Part shown: positions 36,443-45,350 of the stretch, in pieces
How positions within the stretch are numbered: the stretch's first letter is position 1
Layout: the number at the start of each line of letters is the position of its first letter
Assembly: GCA_037623315.1 (NCBI GenBank)
Contig: JBBJJH010000009.1
Coordinates: 62,001 to 126,000 of the forward strand
Direction of reading: 5' to 3'
Source of the DNA: Halanaerobiaceae bacterium ANBcell28
GTDB taxonomy: Bacteria; Bacillota; Halanaerobiia; Halanaerobiales; DTU029
DNA length: 64,000 nt
Notes under the pieces: generated by a model
Seen by the model: only the letters and a program-made list of their open reading frames with translations
Told to the model about the DNA's origin: nothing
Database searches by the model: none
Position numbers and translations under genes: made by a program

Positions 36443-37807
36443 CTAACTTGTCATTCTCAAGTATCCTTTTATTTGTTTGCGTATAAGTGCTTTATCAGCT
36501 ACAGCTTGATACCATATTAGCAGTGTTTCCACTGCTTCACCAAAAGCAAAAGCAATAGCACCTATTATTGCTGGATGAATTGGTAATATCAAAAGAGCTG
36601 GTACAATAGATATAAGAAGAGCTATTATATTAGCAAGTTTGGCAACACCAATTACTCTAGTATTTCTCTCGGTCATCAATAAGCCCCAATAAGCTTCTCT
36701 TATTGCCCTAAACAATGGAGTTATTGCTAATACAAGCATTATTCTTCTAGCAATCTCTGTAATTTCTACTGAAACCCCAATAATACTATTAAAAACCCAA
36801 AAACCAATTGGAGTTATTGCTATTATAAATATAATCAAACTTATAATTATACCTATAAATAAGCAAAACTTAAAAATATAAGACCAATTCTCATCACCAT
36901 GTTTATCAGCATATACCAAAGAAACATTATGGAGCATACTTAAACAACCTGTTAATACAAACAATAAACCCATGGCTACTCCAAAAGCGGCCAAGGCCTG
37001 TGTTGGTGAAACACTTCTGGCTAAACTACTTTGTATGATAGGGTATATAAAGGCTCCTACAGACATCATTAATCCCAGGGGTATAAAAAATTTAGCTACA
37101 TCTTTGTAAGTCAATTTAGTATTATTAGTTCGGGGCATTAATTCAGCGGCTCGTGCCGGTGACTTATATAAGTAGATAACACTTCCCAAAATAAACAAAC
37201 CTTCTATACCTATTCCCGCTAACCAGGTAATACTTCCGGCCACAATTCCTGTTATAGCTTGTGTTTGAACAGTCCACCAGAGTAATGTAGAAACAAATAC
37301 TAAGCGTAAAATTATTCCTGGCAAAATAAGATTAGTCTTTTCAAGGGTTATTACCAATCCTTGATTAGAGTTTCTTAATAACTCAACTATAGGTAAAAAA
37401 CAAGTGATTCGTAAAGACATATATGCAAAACTAATTTCTTCTGCTGTAGATAAACCAATAATATTTCTAAAAACCCATTCACCAAGAGGTGTAAAGGCTA
37501 AAGCCATTAATATAAAAAGAAATAGTCCACAAAAAAAAGTCAAAAACTTCATAGTAAGAAAATAGCTTTCTCGACTATCTACCATAGAAGCAGTTACCTG
37601 TCTACTCATATAAATTGGGGCTTTTATAATATTCGATAAACCCTTTACTACATGAAAAATAGCAATACTTAATTCAGGAGAAGGTAAGCGGGCCAAAGCT
37701 GCATCTACTATAGAATGACTAGTCCCAATGATAGTTGGAGTTACTGCAAGTGGTAAGAAGAACAGAAATAATTGTTTGTAAGTTATGCGTTTTTTAGATT
37801 CTGACAT
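36443..37807 (-). CDS. MATE/MOP-superfamily transporter, ANKH-like
   Basis: This 454-residue membrane protein has about twelve transmembrane helices in two halves. Each half starts with a similar segment (FFLPLAVTPTIIGTSHSIVDAALAR and FFIPLGLMMSVGAFIYPIIQSSLAR), so it has an internal duplication. The layout is that of the MOP flippase superfamily, and the ankylosis-protein (ANKH)-like group is the nearest I recognise, by helix pattern and short loops. The substrate is unknown; the human member is tied to pyrophosphate or citrate export. It is a single gene. Confidence 0.6.
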   Translation of the reverse strand: MSESKKRITYKQLFLFFLPLAVTPTIIGTSHSIVDAALARLPSPELSIAIFHVVKGLSNIIKAPIYMSRQVTASMVDSRESYFLTMKFLTFFCGLFLFILMALAFTPLGEWVFRNIIGLSTAEEISFAYMSLRITCFLPIVELLRNSNQGLVITLEKTNLILPGIILRLVFVSTLLWWTVQTQAITGIVAGSITWLAGIGIEGLFILGSVIYLYKSPARAAELMPRTNNTKLTYKDVAKFFIPLGLMMSVGAFIYPIIQSSLARSVSPTQALAAFGVAMGLLFVLTGCLSMLHNVSLVYADKHGDENWSYIFKFCLFIGIIISLIIFIIAITPIGFWVFNSIIGVSVEITEIARRIMLVLAITPLFRAIREAYWGLLMTERNTRVIGVAKLANIIALLISIVPALLILPIHPAIIGAIAFAFGEAVETLLIWYQAVADKALIRKQIKGYLRMTS

Positions 37808-37999
37808 TAAAAGGGCTCCTTATAAGTTCGAATTTTAAAGACTTTTTTTATAATTTTATCTTATTAAGAGCATTATACAAAAATAAACAAAGAAAAGCAA
37901 AGAAGATTTCAGGTGTAAGATGAAGGTTTTATCCGTTAAATTCTCTTTTAGGCTTATTAACTCTTATAAACAGCTCTTTTAGAACTCATCCTTTCTTAT

Positions 38000-38308
38000 T
38001 TAGGACTTATCCTTTCTAATAAAGACAGATTTCACCTTATTTTTTGTTTTTTGCCATACTTGTTTAAAGCCCTTATCCCCTTCTTTTTGGGAGTTAAGAA
38101 ACAAGCTCAAATCCTTTTTTTCTTCCTCACTTATATTACGATTAATTTCTTTAAAGTCTTCAGGAATAAAACTAAGTTCTTCCCATTTTTTTATATTAAA
38201 TTTTTTCACTAAGTTTTCATCTCTTTTTATCACTTTTATACCACTGCTTAACTGATAGATTATCTCAGTATCATTTTCTATGTTTTGATACACTTTTTGA
38301 ACAATCAT
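38000..38308 (-). CDS. Hypothetical protein, 102 residues
   Basis: I do not recognise this protein. It has no signal peptide or transmembrane helix; a mixed N-terminal half is followed by a charged helical tail (NISEEEKKDLSLFLNSQKEGDKGFKQ, then basic KVKSVFIRKDKS). The start is ATG 38308, since the frame to 38380 covers the AAAGGGGG site that probably serves this start. The spacing of about 11 bases is longer than ideal. Confidence 0.5.
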   Translation of the reverse strand: MIVQKVYQNIENDTEIIYQLSSGIKVIKRDENLVKKFNIKKWEELSFIPEDFKEINRNISEEEKKDLSLFLNSQKEGDKGFKQVWQKTKNKVKSVFIRKDKS

Positions 38309-38512
38309 GTATAATAAAGCCCCCTTTACAAATTGTATATTTAAGCCATAGCAAAGCCTATTTATCACTTTATTATACATTAAAAAACCAAAAAATTGTA
38401 GTCATTAAATCTATTAACGTATCCACCAAATATAAACTCTTTCACATAAGCAAATACTAATTTCTCTCTTCCTATAATTATATCATGATAATGTATTTAT
38501 TCAGTTAAATTA

Positions 38513-38551
38513 ATAGAACCTATCGAAGAACCATCCCCCAATAGGTTCTAT
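38513..38551. terminator. Inverted repeat after the mannitol-dehydrogenase-family gene
   Basis: ATAGAACCTAT (38513-38523) and ATAGGTTCTAT (38541-38551) are perfect complements around a 17-base loop. It lies 15 bases after the stop of the gene ending at 38566 and is a likely terminator, although the T run is short. Confidence 0.6.
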
Positions 38552-38565
38552 AGGTTTTTAAAAAC

Positions 38566-40194
38566 TTATCCTAGATATTTCACTAGAGTATTTCTTACAG
38601 CATCTTTGCCTACTATCATTTCTTTAAAGTAGCTTTCTATCTTTTCTCCCAGTCCTATTTCATATAAGTTTGAACCCATTAAACTTTCACTTGATAAGAT
38701 AGGCTTCAAGCTATCACCTACAGAATCTGGGTTAGCAAATTCAACATTTTCAAGATAATCACTTAACTCTTCTAACATTGGATCTGGACTTAATTCCATC
38801 TTATCACCTTGATCATCAATTCCTAATAAATATCTACACCAGCCAGCAATAGCTAACGGTACAGCTGTTAGATCTTTGGGTTCAAGGTCTTCCCTCGCTT
38901 CATAAGCCTTAATAGTCTCACCAAATCTGATAGCTACTTTTTGTGAAGTATCTGTTGCTATTCTTTGAGGAGAATCTGGTATATATGGATTAGGCAATCT
39001 TTCTTCCACAACTTCCCTAATAAAGTCTTTCGGATCAAGAATACCTGGATCTACAACTACCGGCAAGCCTTCTTCATAGCCAATCTTTTCAACCATTGTC
39101 TTCAAGGTCTCATCTTTCATTTGATCAGCTACTAAAGTATAACCAAGTAAGCAACCATAAACAGCCAGAGCTGTATGTAAAGGATTTAGACAGGTACATA
39201 CCTTCATTTTTTCTACCTTATCTACTGTTTCTCTATCAGTAAAATATACTCCTGCTTCTTCTAGTGGAACTCTATCATTAGGAAACTTGTCCTCAACTAC
39301 TAAGTATTCAGGAGCTTCAGCGTTTACGAATGGTGCAATATGAGTATTTTTTGAGGTTTGTACTATTTCAGTATCCTCAAAGCCTATCTTTTCTAATTCA
39401 GTTTTAACAGTATCAGATGGTCTAGGAGTAATCTTATCTATCATTGACCAGGGGAATGTTACTTTGTCCTCATCATTAAGATAAGTCAAGAACTCTTCCT
39501 CTACAAGACCATTTGCCACCCATTTTTTAGCAATAGTCTCAACGGAACTATGTAGTATTTCTCCATTATGTGAGCAATTGTCCATGCTGGCAAAAGCAAC
39601 TGGAAGTTGGCCATTTTTGTACCTAATATATGCTAGAGCTGTTACTTTGGATATAGCATGGTTTAATTTCTTCTCAGGTCCACTTTCCATATCTTCAAGG
39701 ACAAAATCAAAATAATCTCCTGACATGTTTTTCAAGCTATAGCCTTTCTCTGTAATAGTAAAGCTAGCAATTTGTAAACTAGGGTTTGCAAAAATTTGCT
39801 CTAAGCGCTGCCAATCTTCTTTACGGGATTGATCTGCAACTAATCCTTCTGTAATACTTGCTACCACTTCTTTCTCCAGACTACCATCTGGCTTCATAGT
39901 TACAAGAAGACTCATATTGTCATTAGGAACATAAACCTTATCTATAATCTCAAAATCAAAGGTTTCAGCAGCTATAATACCTGTATCTGCTTTACCTTCA
40001 TTAATAAGTTTTTGCTGAGCAAGAGCTGTAAAACCCCTAAAGATATTACCAGCACCAAAGTGAACCCAAGTAGGGTTTTCTTTAGTATTTTTAGCTACCT
40101 GATCATAATCAAATTCAGGCAAATTTATTCCAGCATCTTGCCAGTCTTTTTTGTTTCTTATATTTTCAATGCTTAGTTTTAAAATTTCTATCAT
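38566..40194 (-). CDS. Mannitol-dehydrogenase-family oxidoreductase (fructuronate reductase-like)
   Basis: This 542-residue protein belongs to the long-chain mannitol dehydrogenase family, whose members oxidise mannitol or reduce fructuronate or tagaturonate with NAD(P). The NAD loop is VHFGAGNIFRG near residues 44-54, followed by SMDNCSHNGEILHSSV near 202-217, and the catalytic lysine is probably in DKITPRPSDT near 251-260. MKVCTCLNPLHTALAVYGCLLGY is typical of the C-terminal domain. No uronate or mannitol pathway gene lies nearby, so the substrate is open. The ATG at 40194 overlaps its AGAAAGG site, so a slightly later start is possible. Confidence 0.85.
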   Translation of the reverse strand: MIEILKLSIENIRNKKDWQDAGINLPEFDYDQVAKNTKENPTWVHFGAGNIFRGFTALAQQKLINEGKADTGIIAAETFDFEIIDKVYVPNDNMSLLVTMKPDGSLEKEVVASITEGLVADQSRKEDWQRLEQIFANPSLQIASFTITEKGYSLKNMSGDYFDFVLEDMESGPEKKLNHAISKVTALAYIRYKNGQLPVAFASMDNCSHNGEILHSSVETIAKKWVANGLVEEEFLTYLNDEDKVTFPWSMIDKITPRPSDTVKTELEKIGFEDTEIVQTSKNTHIAPFVNAEAPEYLVVEDKFPNDRVPLEEAGVYFTDRETVDKVEKMKVCTCLNPLHTALAVYGCLLGYTLVADQMKDETLKTMVEKIGYEEGLPVVVDPGILDPKDFIREVVEERLPNPYIPDSPQRIATDTSQKVAIRFGETIKAYEAREDLEPKDLTAVPLAIAGWCRYLLGIDDQGDKMELSPDPMLEELSDYLENVEFANPDSVGDSLKPILSSESLMGSNLYEIGLGEKIESYFKEMIVGKDAVRNTLVKYLG

Positions 40195-40516
40195 CCTTTC
40201 TTTTATAAACTCTTAGTTAACTCAGTTTTCGCTACATGCACAAATTTATTTTAGCAGAAATACAGTTAATTGTAAAATATACTGTAATAACAGGATAATC
40301 CTGATTTAAAATAGTTTTATTAATCCTTTATATCAATCTATATTTCTATTGTTATTATTTTACTATCTTCTAGATTAAATTCTATTACTTTAGATCTGTT
40401 TCATAGATTACTTCCAGAATTTAGCCCAGAATCTAGCTCACGTCACATTTCCTATAATTCAGGTAAACTTTCCCGTCTTCTTTGATAATAATTAACGTCG
40501 AAACAAAAAACTATAT
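40195..40516. other. Intergenic upstream of the mannitol-dehydrogenase-family gene
   Basis: These 322 bases contain a 13-bp palindrome (CAGGATAATCCTG, 40291-40303) and a looser ACAGT...ACTGT repeat (40262-40285). I see no gene. The palindrome may be an operator for the downstream gene. Confidence 0.45.
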
Positions 40517-41281
40517 CTAAAAGCCCATATCCAGTAGCCACTTGGATAGTTTTCTTTCTCGCTCTACTAAATCTTCATTACTTTTTTTGAATTTTTCCAG
40601 CTTATATTCTCCCACTATACTTCCATCCATCATGAAAAGCACCCTTTCGCTTTGGGCGGCTACCTTTACATCGTGAGTAACCAACATCACTGTGGTTCCT
40701 TCTTCATTTATATTATGAAATATATCCAGTATATCTCTGCTTGCTTTAGTATTAAGGGCACCTGTAGGTTCATCCCCAAATAATATTAAAGGGTCATTAA
40801 CTAATGCTCTACAAATAGCTGCTCGCTGTAGTTGCCCCCCTGATACCTGTGTAATATCATGTTCTGCTAATTCAACAATTCCAGCCTTTTTCATTAATTC
40901 AATAGCCTTTTTATTTATATGCTCACGGCTTCTTTTTTTAGCCATATATGCAGGTAAAATTATATTATCTAATATACCAAGATTTTTCACTAAATTTATT
41001 TGTTGAAATACAAATCCCATCTTATTTAGTCTCAAATTTGATAGCTCTTTTTCTGATAATTCCTCTAAATTTTTATCATCTAGTGAGACATTACCGCTAG
41101 TCATCTTATCCATGCCACTTATATTGTATAAAAGTGTACTTTTACCTGAGCCAGAAGGTCCCATAACAGAAAGAAATTCGCCTTTTTTTATACTAATATC
41201 TACATTTTTTAAAACATGACTCTTTCTTTTATTTAAAACATAAGTTTTGCATATATCTCTAGCTTTTAAAATAGTAGTCAT
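40517..41281 (-). CDS. ABC transporter ATP-binding protein, MacB/LolD type
   Basis: This 254-residue ATPase is of the MacB/LolD/BceA group. It has Walker A SVMGPSGSGKSTLLYNISG, signature VSGGQLQRAAICRALV, and Walker B LILFGDEPTGALNT. It follows the FtsX-like permease by 24 bases on the same strand and clearly works with it. The group performs mechanotransmission rather than classic transport. The exact job here is unknown. Confidence 0.93.
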   Translation of the reverse strand: MTTILKARDICKTYVLNKRKSHVLKNVDISIKKGEFLSVMGPSGSGKSTLLYNISGMDKMTSGNVSLDDKNLEELSEKELSNLRLNKMGFVFQQINLVKNLGILDNIILPAYMAKKRSREHINKKAIELMKKAGIVELAEHDITQVSGGQLQRAAICRALVNDPLILFGDEPTGALNTKASRDILDIFHNINEEGTTVMLVTHDVKVAAQSERVLFMMDGSIVGEYKLEKFKKSNEDLVERERKLSKWLLDMGF

Positions 41282-41305
41282 AAAAATTCCATTCCTTTCT
41301 CTGCC

Positions 41306-43651
41306 TTACTCAGCATTAATATCTGCTATTGAATATTTCTTCATTGAGCGGATACTTATTATACTTGTTAAGCTTACTATTATTAACATCATCAAAGGTA
41401 TCAAGACATAGGTTTCAAGGGGTTTAATTACAAACTCAATATTTGCAGCCCCGAGAAAAGAAAACACTATTCCTAAAATTCTTTGCCCTATTGTATTAGC
41501 AATTATTGTTCCACTAATTATTCCTAAATTTAAAACAAAAAGAGCTTTACTTAGATATTCTATCCTTATTTTTTTAATTGGAATCCCTATACTTCTCTTG
41601 ATAGCTATTTGAGACATATCTTTAGCAATTAATGTTTTTAGGAATAAGGATGTTATAAATACGATAAGCACAAAGGCAACAATATTAGCAAAGACAGTTA
41701 AAAGTCTCAACTGCTCAACAGTATTAGCAAAGGTTTCTCGTAGATGCTCCTGCATATCTGTAATGGTAGCATCAGGAAATATACTCTCATATTCTAAAAT
41801 CTTAGTCCTTATATCAGTCCTAAGATCTATATTTATATTATACCATGAAGCAGTTTCATAATTTGGCTGAATATTGGCCTTTGCTGACCTTCCTCCATTT
41901 GTAATATCCTGATATACACCTGTAACAAACATAGATTTTGTTTTACCATCAATTATAAGCTCCACATTATCCCCAGGCTCTTTTCCTAAATCATTTGCAA
42001 TCAGATAAGAAAGGGCTATCTCATTTGAACGATCTGGTTCCATGCCCTTTAGATAATTTAATGGAAAAACTCTAAAATCACCAGTTTCTACATAAATCCT
42101 ATCATAAGTACCTTCTAAATTTTTTATTTCATACTGGCTTGTTACAAAGGAACTATATTTTTTCACATCAGGATCATTTTCAAGATATTCAATCATAGCA
42201 TAAAAATCATCTACAACTCGTTCTGTATGTCGTAAATCTACAAATATATCACTTTTTCCCATCCCCATATATCTTACAAACTCTGGAGATTCAATAGTAT
42301 TATAAAAATTTATTGGTACAATAACTATAAAAGTAGATAAAAGAAATACTAGAAAAAGCACAGTATAAATTCTATAGTTCAATAATACATCCCTTATCCC
42401 TAGAAATATTGGTGGACTTAATATTTTGCTTTTATAAAGGGTAAATTTTTTATTACTGTACTTATTGTCTGTCATTTCTCCCATTCTTAAGGCCTCTACA
42501 GCAGAAACCTTACCCAGTCTTCTCAAGATAATCTTACAGAAAATAGTAAGAAGTACAACTACAAAAAAGATTGAAATAAGAGGTAATATAGTTGTAAAAA
42601 TTGTTCCTGGTGCCTCACCAATATAAAGAAGGATATTTTGAGAAAAAAGATCATTTATAAAAAATGAGAGAAAATAACCCAATAAAGAAGCACTAGTGAT
42701 TAAAGTAATGTATTTTATTAAATAGATAGCTTTGATATCAGAAGATGAAATACCAATAGCTTTCATCCCGGCAATTTCCTTATAATCCTCCTGAAAGCTT
42801 AGTATAATTATAAACCTCAAACATAATAAGACTATGACAGTTAATAATAAACTTATAAATATAATAATTCCGGCAATAAATCCATCAGTCAGACTATTAA
42901 AGATTCTAAATAAATGGGAGCCGATAGTGGGTCCTTTTTGAGGCAAACCACTCTGAAGATAGTCATTACTAACCTCATTGAAATAAGATTGATCCAGTAA
43001 TTGAAAGCTAATAAGATACTCTGTTTCTCCTACAGTATAATTAATTCTTTCAAAATCATAATCACTTAGTAAAAAGCGTTTTGAACTAATAATTGAAGGA
43101 TTCATTTGTACATCTCTAAGAAAATCAGCAATTACAAAAACGTACTCATGATCATCTTCTCTAATAACAAGCTTATCTCCAATAGATAGATTTTTCTCCT
43201 GCATATAATATATTGGTACAGCGATTTCTCCTTCACTTAATTCGATTACTTCATTATTCAAGTCAAGAAGAAAATCAAATCTTTTGTTTTGTTTTACAAA
43301 ATATAAATCCATAACAGTACCATGTTCTGGGATATCGCTATTAATATAAACATTAGAGCCATGTATATTTACCATTTGACCTATTTGATGTTCCTTTATG
43401 TAAAGGTTATTTTGACTCCATTCACGGATTTCCGCTTCATCTACCTTATCTTCATCCCTATCTACAATATGAAGCTGTACAAAATGAGGAGCAGATGATG
43501 CTTCAAAGAGGTAATCAAGTGACTGTAATAAGTTGACAACAATACTAATTCCACTACTCATAAGTAATGCTGACAACATTATAAATATAAATACAGCTAC
43601 TGTTATTAATTTTTTTCGTAAGAAATCTTTTTTTAGCATTTTTAGTATCAT
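41306..43651 (-). CDS. FtsX/MacB-type ABC permease
   Basis: This 781-residue permease has two FtsX units. An N-terminal transmembrane helix leads to a large outer domain (residues about 40-255), then three helices, another helix, a second outer domain and three final helices. The segments LRFIIILSFQEDYKEIAGMKAIGIS and AKDMSQIAIKRSIGIPIKKIRIEYL are the coupling regions. The start ATG 43651 follows GAGGTGG. It has the 781-residue, two-outer-domain layout of lipoprotein or peptide-handling ABC systems. Confidence 0.9.
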   Translation of the reverse strand: MILKMLKKDFLRKKLITVAVFIFIMLSALLMSSGISIVVNLLQSLDYLFEASSAPHFVQLHIVDRDEDKVDEAEIREWSQNNLYIKEHQIGQMVNIHGSNVYINSDIPEHGTVMDLYFVKQNKRFDFLLDLNNEVIELSEGEIAVPIYYMQEKNLSIGDKLVIREDDHEYVFVIADFLRDVQMNPSIISSKRFLLSDYDFERINYTVGETEYLISFQLLDQSYFNEVSNDYLQSGLPQKGPTIGSHLFRIFNSLTDGFIAGIIIFISLLLTVIVLLCLRFIIILSFQEDYKEIAGMKAIGISSSDIKAIYLIKYITLITSASLLGYFLSFFINDLFSQNILLYIGEAPGTIFTTILPLISIFFVVVLLTIFCKIILRRLGKVSAVEALRMGEMTDNKYSNKKFTLYKSKILSPPIFLGIRDVLLNYRIYTVLFLVFLLSTFIVIVPINFYNTIESPEFVRYMGMGKSDIFVDLRHTERVVDDFYAMIEYLENDPDVKKYSSFVTSQYEIKNLEGTYDRIYVETGDFRVFPLNYLKGMEPDRSNEIALSYLIANDLGKEPGDNVELIIDGKTKSMFVTGVYQDITNGGRSAKANIQPNYETASWYNINIDLRTDIRTKILEYESIFPDATITDMQEHLRETFANTVEQLRLLTVFANIVAFVLIVFITSLFLKTLIAKDMSQIAIKRSIGIPIKKIRIEYLSKALFVLNLGIISGTIIANTIGQRILGIVFSFLGAANIEFVIKPLETYVLIPLMMLIIVSLTSIISIRSMKKYSIADINAE

Positions 43652-43675
43652 ATTCCACCTCTAATCATAATTCCC

Positions 43676-43712
43676 TCACCAAACAGGGGACGGTTCTCTT
43701 TTTGCTGTTTTT
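43676..43712. repeat. GGGGACGGTTCT repeat, copy 1
   Basis: The sequence CACCAAACAGGGGACGGTTC, followed by TCTTTTTGCTGTTT, lies between the ABC permease and the exported protein genes. It shares the CAAACAGGGGACGGTTCT core with copies at 45279 and 47944. AAACAG and CTGTTT could pair to form a hairpin. Confidence 0.65.
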
Positions 43713-43718
43713 AACTAC

Positions 43719-45161
43719 TTATCTATTCTCCTTATTCTTTTCAAGCTCCTCAAGCTCTTTTGAGGCTCCATATCCATAAAATCTCTTTCCATATCTATTC
43801 ACAAGACCTTTATATTCTTCAACTGCCTTATGCATAAAGCTACTATCATCAAAATTATCAGCAGCTATCTGATATATCTGAGCGCGATAAAAGCTATCTG
43901 CTCCCGGGTAAAAATTATTATTATCCAAATTAGCTGCGACTTCCAGGGCAGCAGCAAATAATTGCTCATCTATTTGTAAGCCCTGCTCAACTTTTTCTTC
44001 CAACTGCAAAAGTTGAAGTCTAGTTAAAGCCAGAAAATAATAAAAATCTTTTTCACTACTTTCTTTCAATAATACTTCCTGTAATTGATTAAGATTAGTA
44101 TCAGGCCAATAAATCCCCATCAAAATTTGCACAGGCAGACTGGGTTCCTGGACAATTATATTAATAATCTTTCTATCAAGCTCAATATCTTCTATAACGT
44201 ACTCTCCTGAAAATTCATCAAGAGAAAGATAATCCCTTTCTTCTAAATACTTAATATCAATCTTTATATTTTCTTCATATGGGAAAAAGCCTTCAAATAC
44301 TCTGCGGCCCCCTACATATTCAAAAAAACCATGATGTTCCTGATCTCGTCCTTCAATTATTTCCAAATAAAAATCATCTAGTTCCTCAATACTTTTTTCA
44401 CTTACTAGGCTTATAATAGTTTTTTCACCCATTCTATTATCCTGATAAATAAAAATATCTTCACTATTATCAGGCAGCAAATGGGAATACTGCTGATATA
44501 AGCTATCTTCAAGACTATTTCTTAATCGCAAATTCGAGCTCAAAATATTGATTTTTTCAAGATTCTCTGTATAATTTGTAGCAAAACTCTCATTTAAATT
44601 TTTATTAAAGTCCTCTACAAAATTCCTGGCAGCAGCTTCTGTTAACAAATTATGCCCTAATCTACGGGATATAAGTCCATAGAATTTAATGTTTTTTTCA
44701 CCACTAAATCTTATAGAAAATTGATCCTGCCCATAATATTCAGGACCATCAAAATAAGAAATTGTAGTAATTGCATAATTATAGTTTCCCTTTTTATAAA
44801 AAGGCATAGGTGATAAATCCATTTCTAGATCCAGTAATAATATTAAGTCAACAGTTTCATTATCATAGTTCTCTCCCTGCAAAAGATAAACTTCTGGATA
44901 TCCACTTGCTAACAAATATTCTTTTAGATAATGGGCCTGTCTTTCCTTTATACTAGTTTCTTGACTAAGATCAGTAATTAAAATACCAATCCTGTCAGCG
45001 TAATTACTTGCCATATAATTATCTTTTCCTGAGACTGATTTTGATACACTCCTGCTAGAATTCATTTCAGAACGATAAAGATGTACTCTATTAGTGCTTA
45101 TTAGGATGATTATGATGGCTAAGAAAATTACTATTATCAAATACTTTCTTTTACTCTTCAT
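43719..45161 (-). CDS. Large membrane-anchored protein partner of the ABC system, unknown
   Basis: I do not recognise this 480-residue protein. It has one N-terminal transmembrane anchor (YLIIVIFLAIIIILI) and a long extracytoplasmic part. The last 130 residues are helical with repeats of a TPR-like kind (DFYYFLALTRLQLLQLEEKVEQG, AADNFDDSSFMHKAVEEYKGLVNRYG). It lies 67 bases upstream of the permease on the same strand, and its gene order with the ABC pair suggests that it is an outer partner. The start is ATG 45161, or TTG 45182 inside the site. Confidence 0.6.
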   Translation of the reverse strand: MKSKRKYLIIVIFLAIIIILISTNRVHLYRSEMNSSRSVSKSVSGKDNYMASNYADRIGILITDLSQETSIKERQAHYLKEYLLASGYPEVYLLQGENYDNETVDLILLLDLEMDLSPMPFYKKGNYNYAITTISYFDGPEYYGQDQFSIRFSGEKNIKFYGLISRRLGHNLLTEAAARNFVEDFNKNLNESFATNYTENLEKINILSSNLRLRNSLEDSLYQQYSHLLPDNSEDIFIYQDNRMGEKTIISLVSEKSIEELDDFYLEIIEGRDQEHHGFFEYVGGRRVFEGFFPYEENIKIDIKYLEERDYLSLDEFSGEYVIEDIELDRKIINIIVQEPSLPVQILMGIYWPDTNLNQLQEVLLKESSEKDFYYFLALTRLQLLQLEEKVEQGLQIDEQLFAAALEVAANLDNNNFYPGADSFYRAQIYQIAADNFDDSSFMHKAVEEYKGLVNRYGKRFYGYGASKELEELEKNKENR

Positions 45162-45278
45162 CTTAGATTCGCGCCCCTTCAAAAATAATAATTCAAAAAA
45201 AATTATTTCCTCATAATTAATATTCGTGTAAAAAGAAGAAAGACCTGCATGTTCTTTATTATTCCTAAAAATAAAGAA

Positions 45279-45312
45279 GCTCCAAACAAGAAGCGTCCCC
45301 TGTTTGGAGCTT
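45279..45312 (-). terminator. Terminator-like hairpin with the GGGGACG repeat (copy 2)
   Basis: AGCTCCAAAC and GTTTGGAGCT form a perfect 10-bp stem (45279-45312) around a GTCCCC-containing loop. On the minus strand a T-rich stretch follows. It lies just after the ATP-grasp gene and before the exported-protein gene, so it separates those two units. Confidence 0.75.
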
Positions 45313-45320
45313 TGGTAGTT

Positions 45321-45350
45321 AGATTTAGATTTAAATTTAAATTTAGATTT
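45321..45350. repeat. 6-bp microsatellite at the end of the ATP-grasp gene
   Basis: Five units of six bases (AGATTT, AGATTT, AAATTT, AAATTT, AGATTT) run up to and into the stop codon region of the gene ending at 45349. Together with the 14-bp repeat at 15235, it is the second tandem repeat at a gene 3' end in this window. Confidence 0.75.
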
